The notes under the pieces are model-generated. The model did not search any database, had not been told where the DNA came from, and saw only the letters and a list, made by a program, of their open reading frames with translations. A DNA stretch of 64,000 nucleotides from Rhynchopus sp. YZ270_cl-10. Lineage: Eukaryota > Euglenozoa > Diplonemea > Diplonemida > Diplonemidae. This document shows, one piece after another, positions 29,932 through 40,150 of the stretch (its first letter is position 1; each line of letters begins with the position of its first letter). Position numbers and translations under genes: made by a program. The DNA lies in NCBI GenBank assembly GCA_964035575.1, contig OZ037851.1, forward strand, positions 558,001 to 622,000, in the 5' to 3' direction.

Positions 29932-31754
29932 CTGCCTACCCCCCAGTTAGGCTGAGGCCTGGGGGGGAGAAGCCTTTAGTAGCCCATTAATATTGTGTTT
30001 TTTTCCACTCAAACCCGAAGTGGGATTCTGTACACAAAAATGTCTCCCTTTTTTTGAAAGAAAGGAGCATCGAACGTATACCTAATCCCTAGCTTGCAGA
30101 GTGTGGCAGAGATGCAGCGAAACCTCTTGTGGAAGGGGGAGCTTTGCTATGGCTGTTTTTTTTTGATAAATTGTTGGAGTAGTGTAGTTTCCTCGGTTGT
30201 GTTGCCACAGTTGTGCAATCTCCACTGTCTTTTTTTTGTTGTTTCGACAATCACCTGTCCGAGGATGGGTTCTGTACGCAAAGTCGCCCGAAGGCTAATT
30301 TTTTTTATTTATTTATTCGGGGGGGGGAGAAGAGTGTGTGCGTTTCGTCTCGCCATCCGTTGTACTTCGCTAACATCCGTTGTTTTTTTTTGTTCGGTTT
30401 TTTTTTTACTCAGCCAACTTTTATAGTAAGATTAGTTACTAAGAAGGCTGTTCTTTATCGCATTGCGGGAGTCGCTGAAGCTAAGAAAAAAGGGGGTAAA
30501 AAAAGTAATCGTAAAAATTATCAATCGTAAAAAAAGGTCGAACTTCCAGAAAAATCCTGAAAAGGTAAAACATTAGTGCGGTCGATAATTTTTACGATTA
30601 CGGTAATAGAAAAGTTCGGCAAGATGAAAGATAAAGCTAAAGACTTACCCAGCCAACCTCAGAAAATAGGCGTTTTTTAAAAAAAGGGCAGCACAATTTT
30701 TTTGTGCTGCCCTAACGTTCAAAAACAGTTTCTATAGAGTGGCAGTGAGTAGTGATATAGACTTTAAATCTGGTAAACGTGAGAGAAAATCAAAAGAAAA
30801 AGTTTATAAGATGACCCTAAGCCTCTCGTGCTTCACCTCAAAATACGTCTTGTTCGATCAACACGTGAAACTTTGTTTTGTATTCTCCCACAGCTCAAGA
30901 AGTTGTACTTGAAACCTGCCTACCGCCCCAAAAAAAATAAACAAATAATCCTCCCCGTTCAGTGGTTATTAGCCGTCTGCAATTTTCTTTCGAAAGCGTT
31001 GCAAAAGCGCTGCAGATTTTCCCCACCCCATTTTTTTAAAAAGACCACCTCGTCTCGGGGAGAAGAAAAAGGGGGGAGTTGCTAAAACGAACCTAAGCCT
31101 TCACACACTCAAAAAAACTGACCAGAAACCAACCCCATAAAAAAACACCTTCACCCCACCCTCTCCCGCACCCCCTTCAAAAGAAAAGCCTAATATAAAC
31201 GGAACGGAACGATTTTTTTGTTTTTGTTTTTTTTTTCGTAGCATTTTGGCAGAGAGGGAAAATCTGGCAGAGTGGTTGACAGGCTTTTTTGTTTTGTTTG
31301 ATAAATTGTTGGAGTAGTGTAGTTTGCCTCGGTTGTGTTGCCACAGGTGTACAATCTCCACTTTCCACCTTTTTTTTTTGGTTGTATTGGCGATCACCTA
31401 CCGAGGTAGGTTTTATACATGGCAGACTAGTCAGGGGGACTACTAGTAGAGCAACTAGTCCAAATGACTGGTGGTTTACAGCTAGTGTTACACCAGTAAC
31501 ACTATTAATATAGCAACAGTCGTTACGACTAGTTAATTCCACTAGTAGCCCCCCTAGTCCCCCGTGCTGCCTCCCCCCCTTTTTTTACCTGCTATGCCAA
31601 GACTCTGCAAGACCCTCTATGAATTTTGTTTTGTACTTTTTTTTGTATTTTTTTCCAATTTTTTTTGTCTTTTTTTTGTATTTTTTTTTTTTTGGCTTTT
31701 TTTTTGTTGTTTTTTTTTTTTTGCTTTTTTGTTTTCTTTTCCCCCATTTTTCCT
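29932..31754. other. Gene-free spacer with hairpin repeats
   Basis: No convincing ORF. Contains family C at 30165 and 31300, family A at 30802, a 97-bp hairpin at 30505-30601, and a 31430-31560 stretch where ACTAGT-type words recur (GACTAGTC, CCACTAGT). T-rich block 31625-31755 precedes the kinase stop. Confidence 0.5.
30505..30601. mobile_element. 97-bp hairpin MITE, copy 1
   Basis: GTAATCGTAAAAATTATC at the left end mirrors GATAATTTTTACGATTAC at the right. The centre CGAACTTCCAGAAAAAT is shared with 34718-34812. Confidence 0.7.
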
Positions 31755-33251
31755 TTAAGGATCCCCTTCCGCAAACGACCCGGTATCGCCTCCTTCTAAG
31801 CCACTTCCTAGATCGTTTTCGACTGGTTGAAGAAGCGTTTCATAATCGTCGTTGTGGAACGGGCTGAGGTGGCTTACGTCTACCCCATATTCCGTTTTGA
31901 GGATCGCCTTGTACTCCTCTATAGCTTCGTAGCGCTTCGATAGTGCCTTTGCGTTGGGACGACTCACCGGGTTGAGCTGCGTGCACTCCCACACTATATC
32001 TCGCGCCGCTGCCACCCTCTCGCTTGGATCCTCCGGGTTTTCTATTTTCTGATACAAATCCACCTGCCGGTTTTCAGTAAACTGATCTACAGGGCAGACC
32101 CCTAACGCGCAATATGCCAGAACCAATCCAAACGAATACACATCGCTAGGATAGCTATAAGGCCTCCCCTCAAGACGTTCTGGTGCAAGCCAGATTTCAC
32201 TACCAACCTGAGTGTAGGCCTGCGAATTATCATTCTTTTCTGTGATTCTGGAAACCCCAAAATCACCGATTTTGACGATACCGTTCGCGCCAATGAGAAT
32301 ATTAGCGGGTTTGATATCACGGTGAATCATATGACGCTTTTCGAGAATGTGCAGCCCATCTAGCATTGAAACTGCAAGAATGTATTGGTCCTGCTTTGAC
32401 ACAGAACGGCCCTGCTTTTTTAAATTCTCTACGTAATCTTGCAGACTCCCATACGGCATATACTCCATCAGAATGCAAACCTCATTCCGACTACGACTCC
32501 AGTACGCAGTATGCGACGTAAGCAGATGTTTCTTCGGCCGCTTCGACCAGGTAATATTCTTCACCTCCTCCGATGAAGAGCAGTATGAAACCTTCTTTAG
32601 TGCGTACACCTCGTTTTTGTCGTTTCTGTTCGTAACACGGTACACATCCCCAAACCGCCCCCTCCCTATTTTCATCGTAATTTTCAACTGTTCGTAGCTA
32701 ATCCTCGTTTTCTTTGGTGGGGGTGTAGTCGGAGTTTGTACCGGTTTGTCAGCAGAAATCGCTTCTTTCGTTGTCGGTGTGGTTAAAGCTTCAAAAGAGA
32801 GATTCGAGGTGTTCTGATTTGGGATAACTCTTGGTGGAGATACTGGAGTGCCAACCTGGAAGTCTTCTCCAGAAGGAGGGGAGGAGACGAATGCGGAGTC
32901 GGGAACCTGTTTTGGAGAGAAGGCGGAGTGGTAGATGCAGGGTTCGTTTTCAGGGTCGGTGTGGGTTTGCGGGGTTTGGTTTGGGGCGGAAAAGGAGGGC
33001 TTCCCTTCAGGGCACGTCGGAGAGGCGGAGTTCTGAAATATATCTTCGTCACCACGTCGGTTGATCTCATCGAGTTTTTCTTGACCCTGCCCGTTTTCAA
33101 AAAAAACCCGTCCATTTTCCCCAACCTTTGCCTCAACATAATCTGGATCCTGTTCAACCGGCACCGTCGATGTCATTGCCTGTACGACAACCTTGGCCCC
33201 ATTCCCCAACCCCCTCCCTGTCAATCCAATGCCTCGAAGTTTTGGAGCCAT
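31755..33251 (-). CDS. Ser/Thr protein kinase, STE/MEK-like
   Basis: 498 residues from ATG. Residues 1-180 are disordered and proline/serine-rich. The kinase domain spans about 185-455: glycine loop IGRGRFGDVY, ATP lysine in YALKKV (about 216), LMEYMPYGSL hinge, catalytic HRDIKPANIL (about 308), magnesium loop IGDFGVSR (about 329), activation segment ending WLAPERLEG, then SDVYSFG and a RPNAKAL C-lobe motif. The region between the lysine and the hinge is shorter than usual, so helix C is compressed; the Glu in SSEEVKN may be the salt-bridge residue. DFGVSR and APERLEG with SDVYSFG point to the STE7/MEK or NEK side of the tree. It probably phosphorylates Ser/Thr; the substrate is unknown. Confidence 0.9.
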   Translation of the reverse strand: MAPKLRGIGLTGRGLGNGAKVVVQAMTSTVPVEQDPDYVEAKVGENGRVFFENGQGQEKLDEINRRGDEDIFQNSASPTCPEGKPSFSAPNQTPQTHTDPENEPCIYHSAFSPKQVPDSAFVSSPPSGEDFQVGTPVSPPRVIPNQNTSNLSFEALTTPTTKEAISADKPVQTPTTPPPKKTRISYEQLKITMKIGRGRFGDVYRVTNRNDKNEVYALKKVSYCSSSEEVKNITWSKRPKKHLLTSHTAYWSRSRNEVCILMEYMPYGSLQDYVENLKKQGRSVSKQDQYILAVSMLDGLHILEKRHMIHRDIKPANILIGANGIVKIGDFGVSRITEKNDNSQAYTQVGSEIWLAPERLEGRPYSYPSDVYSFGLVLAYCALGVCPVDQFTENRQVDLYQKIENPEDPSERVAAARDIVWECTQLNPVSRPNAKALSKRYEAIEEYKAILKTEYGVDVSHLSPFHNDDYETLLQPVENDLGSGLEGGDTGSFAEGDP

Positions 33252-33315
33252 TTTATCCCCTCAAAGGGAGCTAAGAGAAGGGGGGAAGACGGGGGGAGAG
33301 AAGGGGGGAAGACGC
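33252..33315 (-). promoter_or_regulatory. Predicted splice acceptor for the kinase gene
   Basis: On the minus strand about 40 bases of nearly pure C and T end in TTCTCTTAG (33271-33272), 19 bases before the ATG. It is the cleanest polypyrimidine-AG in the window. Confidence 0.6.
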
Positions 33316-34717
33316 CCCCAAATCCCCCCAAAAAATGAGGGATTTTAAAAAAGGGGGGAAGGGGGAGGGGGGGAGGGGGGGGGACGAAGTTACACCGTAG
33401 TTTGCACCCCCGCCCCTCACCCCCTCAGGGACAAGGAAGCGCCCTGCACCAAGGGTGGGGGTGTATGGGGGGTGTGGGAGGGGAGTGTGGAGGTGCGCCT
33501 GTAGTGGGTTGTTTTTGGGGAAGGAACAGAGAGAAAAAATGAAGAAAAAAAGGGACATCGCGCGGCAGGCTCAGCGCCAGCTCCACAACCCATCCTGCCG
33601 ACATTCGGGAGCTATTCCAGCTGGGGGGTTTTTTTTTGGTGCGGCTGCATCATGGTCAATATATATGGGATATCTTTTTTGTTCAGAAGGGAAACTCACC
33701 TTACCCACCCCCTCCTTTTTATTTGACACTAGATTTTTTTGGTAATACGGAGCACATGTTGGCACACGAAAAAAAAACGAACACATTCACATAATCAAAA
33801 TATGAGGCCTGCGATCACTGATAACACCCATCGTAGACCTGCACTGACAGCGACTGCGAAGGCTGCTTCACAGGAATGGGCCCACAAATTGGGGTGGGAA
33901 AACGCAGGTAGACAACCCTTGCCCCTGCTAAACTATACGAGGGTTGGGGCAAGGTACGTCCTCTTATGCTATGATAAAGACAGTGCGCACACATGAGCAC
34001 TGTGCCTACTAGGTGAAGAGAGGTGCAGAGGGATCGTAGAATAGATGCAATACTCCAAATAAATTGTCCAAATAAGCTTTTGGGATGCAGATGTTTTGGG
34101 GTAATTTGTGGACGCCAAAAAAAAAAAAATACATATTCGGAGTACTGTCGTTGTCATGTTGGAAGTGCTGAGCTAATTGGCAGGTATCCCTCTTTGCTAA
34201 TGGGATAAATATCTCCCCGCGGGAACCCGATAGGCAAACACAGTACAGTGGTAGTCACAATCTCTAAGATATTCAATGTTATGAACACCTCTATTTTGCT
34301 CTGTTTGGCAACAGACATCACTAAATTGGACCAAAAAAAGATAGTGCAAAACGCCTCTGGGACGCAGGCACTGAAAAAACAAGGAATTGCTCTCGGAAAA
34401 AAAAAATTGACCACTTAAATTTTGGAAAATGGGAGCCCGGTCACTAAATAGGTGCCCATTTTCGGCTTTGAGCGAAGGTTGTGGGGGAAAAGGGTTTGCA
34501 AAAAATGTCTCTCTCGGACGCAGTCGCGGATGCTTTCGTTGGGGGGTGATTGAATCCTCTCCTGGAAGTGTTCGGTTGGTTGCTCACCAAAAATTGTTTC
34601 ATATACTATCTATTCTACTGAATAGAAGGTATAATAGGGTGCACTACCCTCACCAAAAGAAAAAGAAAACTGTGGGGAGTCAAAGGGAGGGAAAAAGAAA
34701 CAAATCATTTTTCATAC

Positions 34718-34812
34718 ACCGTATTCGGACACATTATCGACCGTAAAAAAAGATCGAACTTCCAGAAAAATTCTGAAAAGATCGAACATTCGATAATTTG
34801 TACGAATACGGT
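34718..34812. mobile_element. 95-bp hairpin MITE, copy 2
   Basis: ACCGTATTCG at left and CGAATACGGT at right, with ATTATCGA mirrored inside. It shares its centre with 30505-30601. Confidence 0.7.
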
Positions 34813-34888
34813 ACTATTTCCAATCGAAGAGAAAGCACACAAGGAAGAAAGAAAGAACTTTTTTTCGGGCTGACTTTTCATTTTATAG

Positions 34889-35320
34889 AATACGCAGTTT
34901 GTGGTTTTTTTTGGAGCAAAAAAAAAAAAAAAAGCCAAAAAGGGTGCATGGAAGGAAGCATCCGCCAGGAAGAGGAGGGAACAGGCGGAGCAGCGCGTCG
35001 CCGAAAAACGCGCAGAGAAGGCTGCGGCCAAAAGGCGAGCACCCACCGCCCACCCAGCAGGATCTGACGCCCCTGTGGAGGTAGCTTCCTGTGCGAGGTA
35101 TGGAGAGACTGTGCCCGCCAGTGTAGATGAGTGGCGGAGGCACTTCTACCCCGAGCGTGGGCAGAAGCAGGGCAGCACCCCCCTGAGTCCGGAGAGAGCG
35201 CTGCAGGACCTGCAGGAGTGGTGGGAGGAGAGGCAGGTGAGCGGTGACGGGAGACGGGAGAAGAGAGAGACGGAGCGGTTCCGGAACGCCAAGGAGCTGC
35301 TCCGTAGGATGGCTGCTTAG
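34889..35320 (+). CDS. Possible plus-strand terminal exon, basic protein
   Basis: An open frame follows an acceptor-like TTCATTTTATAG and has no ATG of its own. It reads a Lys run, then KRREQAEQRVAEKRAEKAAA (coiled-coil-like), then VDEWRRHFYPERGQ and LQDLQEWWEERQ, ending KELLRRMAA-stop. The stretch is GC-rich against A/T-rich flanks. No family recognised and no upstream exon found. It would be the only plus-strand gene, which lowers my confidence. Confidence 0.35.
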   Translation, partial: NTQFVVFFGAKKKKKAKKGAWKEASARKRREQAEQRVAEKRAEKAAAKRRAPTAHPAGSDAPVEVASCARYGETVPASVDEWRRHFYPERGQKQGSTPLSPERALQDLQEWWEERQVSGDGRREKRETERFRNAKELLRRMAA

Positions 35321-36285
35321 GAGGAAAGCGGCCAGCATTAGATTCGTTTTTAGACCCCCCCCCCCCCCCCCCCTTTTCTTTTGTGTGTAGCAACACTCGT
35401 TTCTTCCCTTTTCTTTTCCCCCACCCCTCTTCTTTAGAGACCTGTTTGTCTAGATTTTTGCTGAACTGCATCTAGTCCTCGCTCAGAATGGCCGTGAGTG
35501 ACGCAAGGACTCGTGAGTAAGATGATGTGTTTGGTAATCTGTGAATTCCCTTTCCCCTCCCCCCCCCCCCCCCCAGCCCCTCCCATACGAGTTCCATGAG
35601 TGACCGCTAATGGCGTTAATTACCCTATCAAAAAAGACTACAAGGACAAAAAGAACAAAAAGGACGCTTGTTGTGACAAGAACGGAACTTCGTATTGTAA
35701 AAAGAAAACATCCCCCCCCCCCCCCTCCAGAACCAGCTGGGTACCAAACTGGAACGCTAAGTAAAACCACACTGACTGGACAGTCTGTCTTCTCCCCTGC
35801 CTCTCCCATGTTAATACTCCATTTTTCCTCAATTGTCAATGGTGCTGACTGTGCTGATGACAATAACAATCCATCTCTAGTTTTGTTCACTTTTGTGCCT
35901 CGTTCTAACTAACCGGCACTGTACAGATTGTAAGACATCTGGCCCTCGCTTCGCTCGGACCAAGTGCTTTTCATGTGCATAGTAAACGTACCCCCCTCGC
36001 CCTGTCCAGTTTGATGTGGAAAAAAAAAAAGTCGAGCCTTGGGCTAAGTTGAACAACACCAAAAAAAAAATACAAAAAACACACTCTGTTTGCGAGAATT
36101 CACCAATGGTAAATAAGCGAAGGGGGAAGACAAAAGACATCATTCAGAGAAACAAAAGAAACGAAGAGAAAAATTTTATAAGATGACAAAATCGTTATCG
36201 AATAAAAAGTTGGTAACATGATCTACCAACAAAAAATTGAGAGATGCATACACCCTAGGCCCATACATCAAAACATAAAAGAGAA

Positions 36286-36719
36286 GTTGAAAGTACAAAC
36301 GCCTCACCGTTCATCGGCAGACGCAGTCACTGATTTTCTGCAGGGTTATAGAACCCCAGAAAAGCACTTCATAAAAAAAAAAAAGAAAAGAAAAAAACGT
36401 TACACCGGATGCGTAAGTCGTCCCAATATATTTACACACACGGTAAGATGAACCTAAGCTCTTGTACTTAGTCATCCAAAAAAGGCGACCACGGAAAAGT
36501 GTAAAAAAACATCGCTTCATTTTTTTTTTTTTTTGTTTTCGATGCCCAAAAGAAAAAGAAAAACTTGAAAAGTGAATGTGCCACACTGTGCATACACATT
36601 TACAAAAAAAACAGAGGTTGGAAAGTGCAAACGCCGATCGTATGCAGGGTACTGCTTTTTTTTTCTTTTTGAAAACTTAGTTGTATTGATGTAGAGACAC
36701 CCGAAGATGAGCTCCACTC
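36286..36719 (+). repeat. Cluster of five hairpin repeats
   Basis: In order: B (36286), A (36443), F (36568), B (36614), D (36671), each separated by A- or T-rich DNA. Shows how the families interleave. Confidence 0.75.
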
Positions 36720-37109
36720 CACATACTATATTGGCAGGACAAATTCCTAAACACTCTTCATTTACCAATTTAAACCACCATTTTTTTTCTTCCAAAAATA
36801 TGAAATATTTTGTTGTGTTTTTTTCTTCCATTATTTAGCACGTCCAGATACGGCTATTCTCATCAAGCAGGGAGGGAGGAGGGGCATCAAATATAAAAAA
36901 AAAAAAATCACAACATCTCTTTTCTCGCTTCTCTCTATGGACGCAAAACAACAAAAAACCCCCAAAGAAATTTTCTGTTACAGCATAAACACGTTTTAAT
37001 CACATTTTCTTTTACACATAGTAAAAGATTTTTTTTTTCGTTCTATCCCCTTCCCTCCCCTCCCCCTCCCCCCCTTTCCAACTTCCCTCAAAATTATTTT
37101 CTCTCTTTT

Positions 37110-38792
37110 CTATGGGGAATATCTCAGAGAAGTTTGTTTGTTGATTCCTTCGCGTTCTTCTTCTTCTGAGTCGGAGTCTCCTCCGTGGGCGGAGTCTAAG
37201 ACTTGCTCTACGAGAGCCGTGCGTTCTGGAGAGAACATCTTCATCACAAGGTATTTTCTGGTTGGTACAATAGCGACAACGATGACAGAGAAGAGGAGAG
37301 CGGCAGGGCTAAGGTTGACCCCCCAGCAGAGTGCCAGCAGGAACAGCTGCGACAGCGTCCACTTATTCACCTCTGCACAGCGAAGCTCTGCGTACCGTGG
37401 GAATCTGTCTATGCTACAAAAAAACGCCCCTAACCGTTCAAACAGCTGCGTATCCACCAACCCTGCGACCCCAACAAACACCAAAATCCCATCAATACAT
37501 GCCTTCGGAATTTTCTCCAACACCCCCGGAATAAACACCGGCACTCCTATCATCAGATACATAATAAATGGGGCGACTCTATTTTCCTTGACCTCTTTTA
37601 CCTTGCCAAATTCGTCGTATACTGTTACTGCCTTAACAAATTGCGGAGAATGAGGAAGACTCCCAGTTACGAAGGGGAGGCCCATGAAGGGAGCAAATAC
37701 GTTGAAGAGTCCCATCATGAGAAATGAGGAGTGGTAATAAGATCCTTTGTCTGTGCGCATTTCGGGGAGCTGCGTGTAGAGTGAGGAAACGTTTTGATCG
37801 AAGAAGAAGAAAAAGACAATGGGAAGCGCTGAAGCGGCAGACAGCGGTATCAGGTAGCCCTTCATATCGCTGAAGGAAGGGAACCACGATCTACCGGTAA
37901 AGGTAGGGTCCAGGATTTCGGCAGGCATCTCTACACGGTCCACTGAAATATCCGAGCCAAACATTTCGGAATACGAAATGCCGATAGTGATAAACACAGC
38001 AATCGTCACAGCATAGTCCGAAAGAAACTCACGAAACCCCGCAGAAAATATCCTAAAAAGCTTGATCCTTGGCACAAAATTAAGCACCATGCTCACAACA
38101 AACGTTATCAAACTCAACACCAGCAAATACAAGGACTTTTTCACGTCATCACTGGTTTTGATATGAAAATTCTTTACGACATCTGCGACGCCATCATGAA
38201 TGTAAATGGAACACACAAAGAACGCAAAGATCTCATGGGTATACCGGGTGAGGTGCCCAATGTAGCGACACATCTCGAACATTGCAACGATAATCATGTA
38301 AATACCTACAAAAAGCCCGGTAAACGCTAGGTATTGAAAGAAGTCGACACTGAAGGTTTTGGAGAGTTTGTAAAGTGTTGTGATGATGGCGGTGATTGGC
38401 CCGGTGGGGCGGAGGACCAACATGGGTTGGCACCCGAAGAGAGCGTGAAGCATGCCAGCGATGGAGTTCATGATCAAATATTCTTCAGTCCCAATGCGTT
38501 TATCGGTGTTGTCTTGGACGATGACCCCAAGCGCGACAGTAGAAAAAAACGTTGCAAAGAACATAAACAACGCGGAGCTCACTGTCTTCAAATGAATACC
38601 ATCTACTATATCAGACCCATACTGCGGCAGGCGTCTTCTGTAGTCGTCCAGCAGACCCCCACCCATGCACCCAATGCGCGTCAGGCCTTCCTCATCGATC
38701 GTCACCCGAGGCACATTCTTCGAAATCAACGACGACTTATTTGAACGCGAGGATTCATGAGACTGCCTTGAGGTTACACTGCTTTCACCCAT
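37110..38792 (-). CDS. SLC4-family anion transporter (bicarbonate/borate type)
   Basis: 560 residues with about 12 hydrophobic segments. Family signatures: LDDYRRRLPQYGSDIVDG before the first helix, then FFATFFSTVALGVI, the GCQPMLVLRPTGPI motif of TM3, TRYTHEIFAFFVCSIYI, and near the C-terminus EVKENRVAPFIMYLMIG, VLEKIPKACIDGILVFVG and VDTQLFERL. It lacks the large cytoplasmic N-terminal domain of animal band 3 and is close in size to fungal and plant borate transporters (BOR). It sits in a membrane and should move bicarbonate, borate or similar anions; the ion and coupling cannot be told from sequence. Starts at ATG 38790-38792. The C-terminal tail is acidic. Confidence 0.93.
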   Translation of the reverse strand: MGESSVTSRQSHESSRSNKSSLISKNVPRVTIDEEGLTRIGCMGGGLLDDYRRRLPQYGSDIVDGIHLKTVSSALFMFFATFFSTVALGVIVQDNTDKRIGTEEYLIMNSIAGMLHALFGCQPMLVLRPTGPITAIITTLYKLSKTFSVDFFQYLAFTGLFVGIYMIIVAMFEMCRYIGHLTRYTHEIFAFFVCSIYIHDGVADVVKNFHIKTSDDVKKSLYLLVLSLITFVVSMVLNFVPRIKLFRIFSAGFREFLSDYAVTIAVFITIGISYSEMFGSDISVDRVEMPAEILDPTFTGRSWFPSFSDMKGYLIPLSAASALPIVFFFFFDQNVSSLYTQLPEMRTDKGSYYHSSFLMMGLFNVFAPFMGLPFVTGSLPHSPQFVKAVTVYDEFGKVKEVKENRVAPFIMYLMIGVPVFIPGVLEKIPKACIDGILVFVGVAGLVDTQLFERLGAFFCSIDRFPRYAELRCAEVNKWTLSQLFLLALCWGVNLSPAALLFSVIVVAIVPTRKYLVMKMFSPERTALVEQVLDSAHGGDSDSEEEEREGINKQTSLRYSP

Positions 38793-39505
38793 TCTTTTTT
38801 TGTGTACCTTTTTTTGTCCTAATGGTTACTTGAGTGTTGATTGGGGGGAGAGAGAGATGCAGGTACTCACCAGGTAATCTACATATTGGAATTAATCTCT
38901 AGATTTGAGGAATGTTTTGCATAATAACAATAAGGCGAGAAGAGACACAAAATTTGTGAATGAAGAGCGAGCGTGAGAGGCAAGGATACGAGGAACCCCG
39001 CAGTGTATATTTTAAGCGAATGGGAAAAAGACTGGATGGGGTGTGTTTCGTCTTTTGTAGCATGGCCACTTGGTCCAAAGAGAAAAAAAAGAGTGTGCTG
39101 CGAAGAAACAATGTCGTTCCTGTTGGTGTGATCATTCCCTTGTGACTGCGAAACTGTAGACATCAGGATGTCACAAACACAGAGAGGGGGAACACAATCC
39201 CATCAACAGGGAGACGAAAAAGATGCGCAGAAAAAAAAACCCAAAAGAAAAAGTAGTAAGGAGGCGTAGTAAGGTAAGTTGTGGTTCCAAAAACACGGAA
39301 AAAGAAGTCGAAGAAAGGGTTGAAACAAACATGCAGACGCCTTGTGGACGTAGACACGTGGCAAAGAAAAGCAACAAGTGGAGAGCAAAGGCTCTAGTTC
39401 AATGCCTCCGAGGGCACCAGCCCGTCCGTGTGCAATGCATAGATCCTGCAATTGTCGGATAGGGCGGGTCAAAAGTAAAAGATAGCCAAAAGAAAGGACT
39501 CACTT
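38793..39505. other. Intergenic spacer
   Basis: No gene. A weak CTCAAG/ATTAG acceptor-like site lies upstream of the transporter; a degenerate family B-like unit lies near 39325-39360. Confidence 0.4.
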
Positions 39506-40150
39506 TCAGGCCTTGAAGACAGTGCGAAGACCCTCCGCAGACGCGTAGTACTCCTTCACCTTCGGGTGGTTTGCCACCACAGCCTTGTGTGCAGCAAGGT
39601 TCTTGAACGGCGTCAGCGCGTCCGACGGGATTCCGGTAAAGAACCCAGAAACAAGGACGTTCACGGACACGAAGAGCGACAGGTCAGCCACCGTCAGGGA
39701 GTCACCCACAGCGTATTTCTTCCCCGCAACGCGCGAGTCGAGGAAGCTAAGCCATTTGTGCAGGTCCCCACCCTCTGCAGCTGCAGTCTCAAGGAAGGCC
39801 TTCTTCTCCGCCTCGTCCGTCATCGCAAACGACTTCCCGAGGGCAGTGAAGATCTCTGCTGCGTAGTCAACCGATTCGTCCACGCTCAGCGCCGCGCGTG
39901 CATCCTCGGGGTACAGGTTCGCGAGCCTCCCGACGTAGCGCAGGATTGCGTTGGCCTGCCCGACCACCTCCCCGTCCACGTACAGAAGCGGCAGCTGCTG
40001 CGGTGCCACCTTCGCCTTCAGACCCGCTCCCCAGGCAGGGAAGTCAATGTGCTCATCCTCAAGCGCAAGGCCACCGATGTGTGCGGCAAGACGGACCGCC
40101 TCAGGCTTTCCGGGGAAGGCGAAGTAGACAAGCTTCAGGGTAGGTGCCAT
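39506..40150 (-). CDS. Glutathione S-transferase, sigma-like
   Basis: 214 residues, normal GST length. Thioredoxin-fold N-domain: LKLVYFAFPGKPEAVRLAA with a Tyr near residue 9 that aligns with the catalytic tyrosine of sigma/mu/pi classes, QQLPLLYVDGE carrying the cis-proline, and GQANAILRYVGRL where the gamma-glutamate site (usually Q-S/A) lies. Helical C-domain with KKYAVGDSLTVADLSLFVS, the GST N-capping box motif. It conjugates glutathione to electrophiles or isomerises prostaglandin-like substrates in the cytosol. GC-rich, unlike its flanks. ATG 40148-40150, with a CTGTACAG acceptor-like site 38 bases upstream. The long antisense ORF on the plus strand is a shadow. Confidence 0.95.
   Translation of the reverse strand: MAPTLKLVYFAFPGKPEAVRLAAHIGGLALEDEHIDFPAWGAGLKAKVAPQQLPLLYVDGEVVGQANAILRYVGRLANLYPEDARAALSVDESVDYAAEIFTALGKSFAMTDEAEKKAFLETAAAEGGDLHKWLSFLDSRVAGKKYAVGDSLTVADLSLFVSVNVLVSGFFTGIPSDALTPFKNLAAHKAVVANHPKVKEYYASAEGLRTVFKA

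Larger units (their letters stand above)
33316..37109. other. Mostly gene-free spacer
   Basis: G-rich then A/T-rich DNA. It holds a possible plus-strand exon (34889-35320), a 95-bp hairpin MITE (34718), two poly-C runs (35357, 35559) and a hairpin cluster 36286-36719 (B, A, F, B, D in that order). A 34410-34455 stretch resembles part of the 269-bp satellite unit. TATTCTACTGAA-GGTATAATAGGGTGCACTA is shared between about 34612 and 44639. Confidence 0.5.

Noticed and set aside
34883-35471. Two minus-strand ORFs of 151 and 197 codons
   Set aside because: Leu/Pro/Ser-rich shadow translations of the plus-strand candidate; end in homopolymer Phe.
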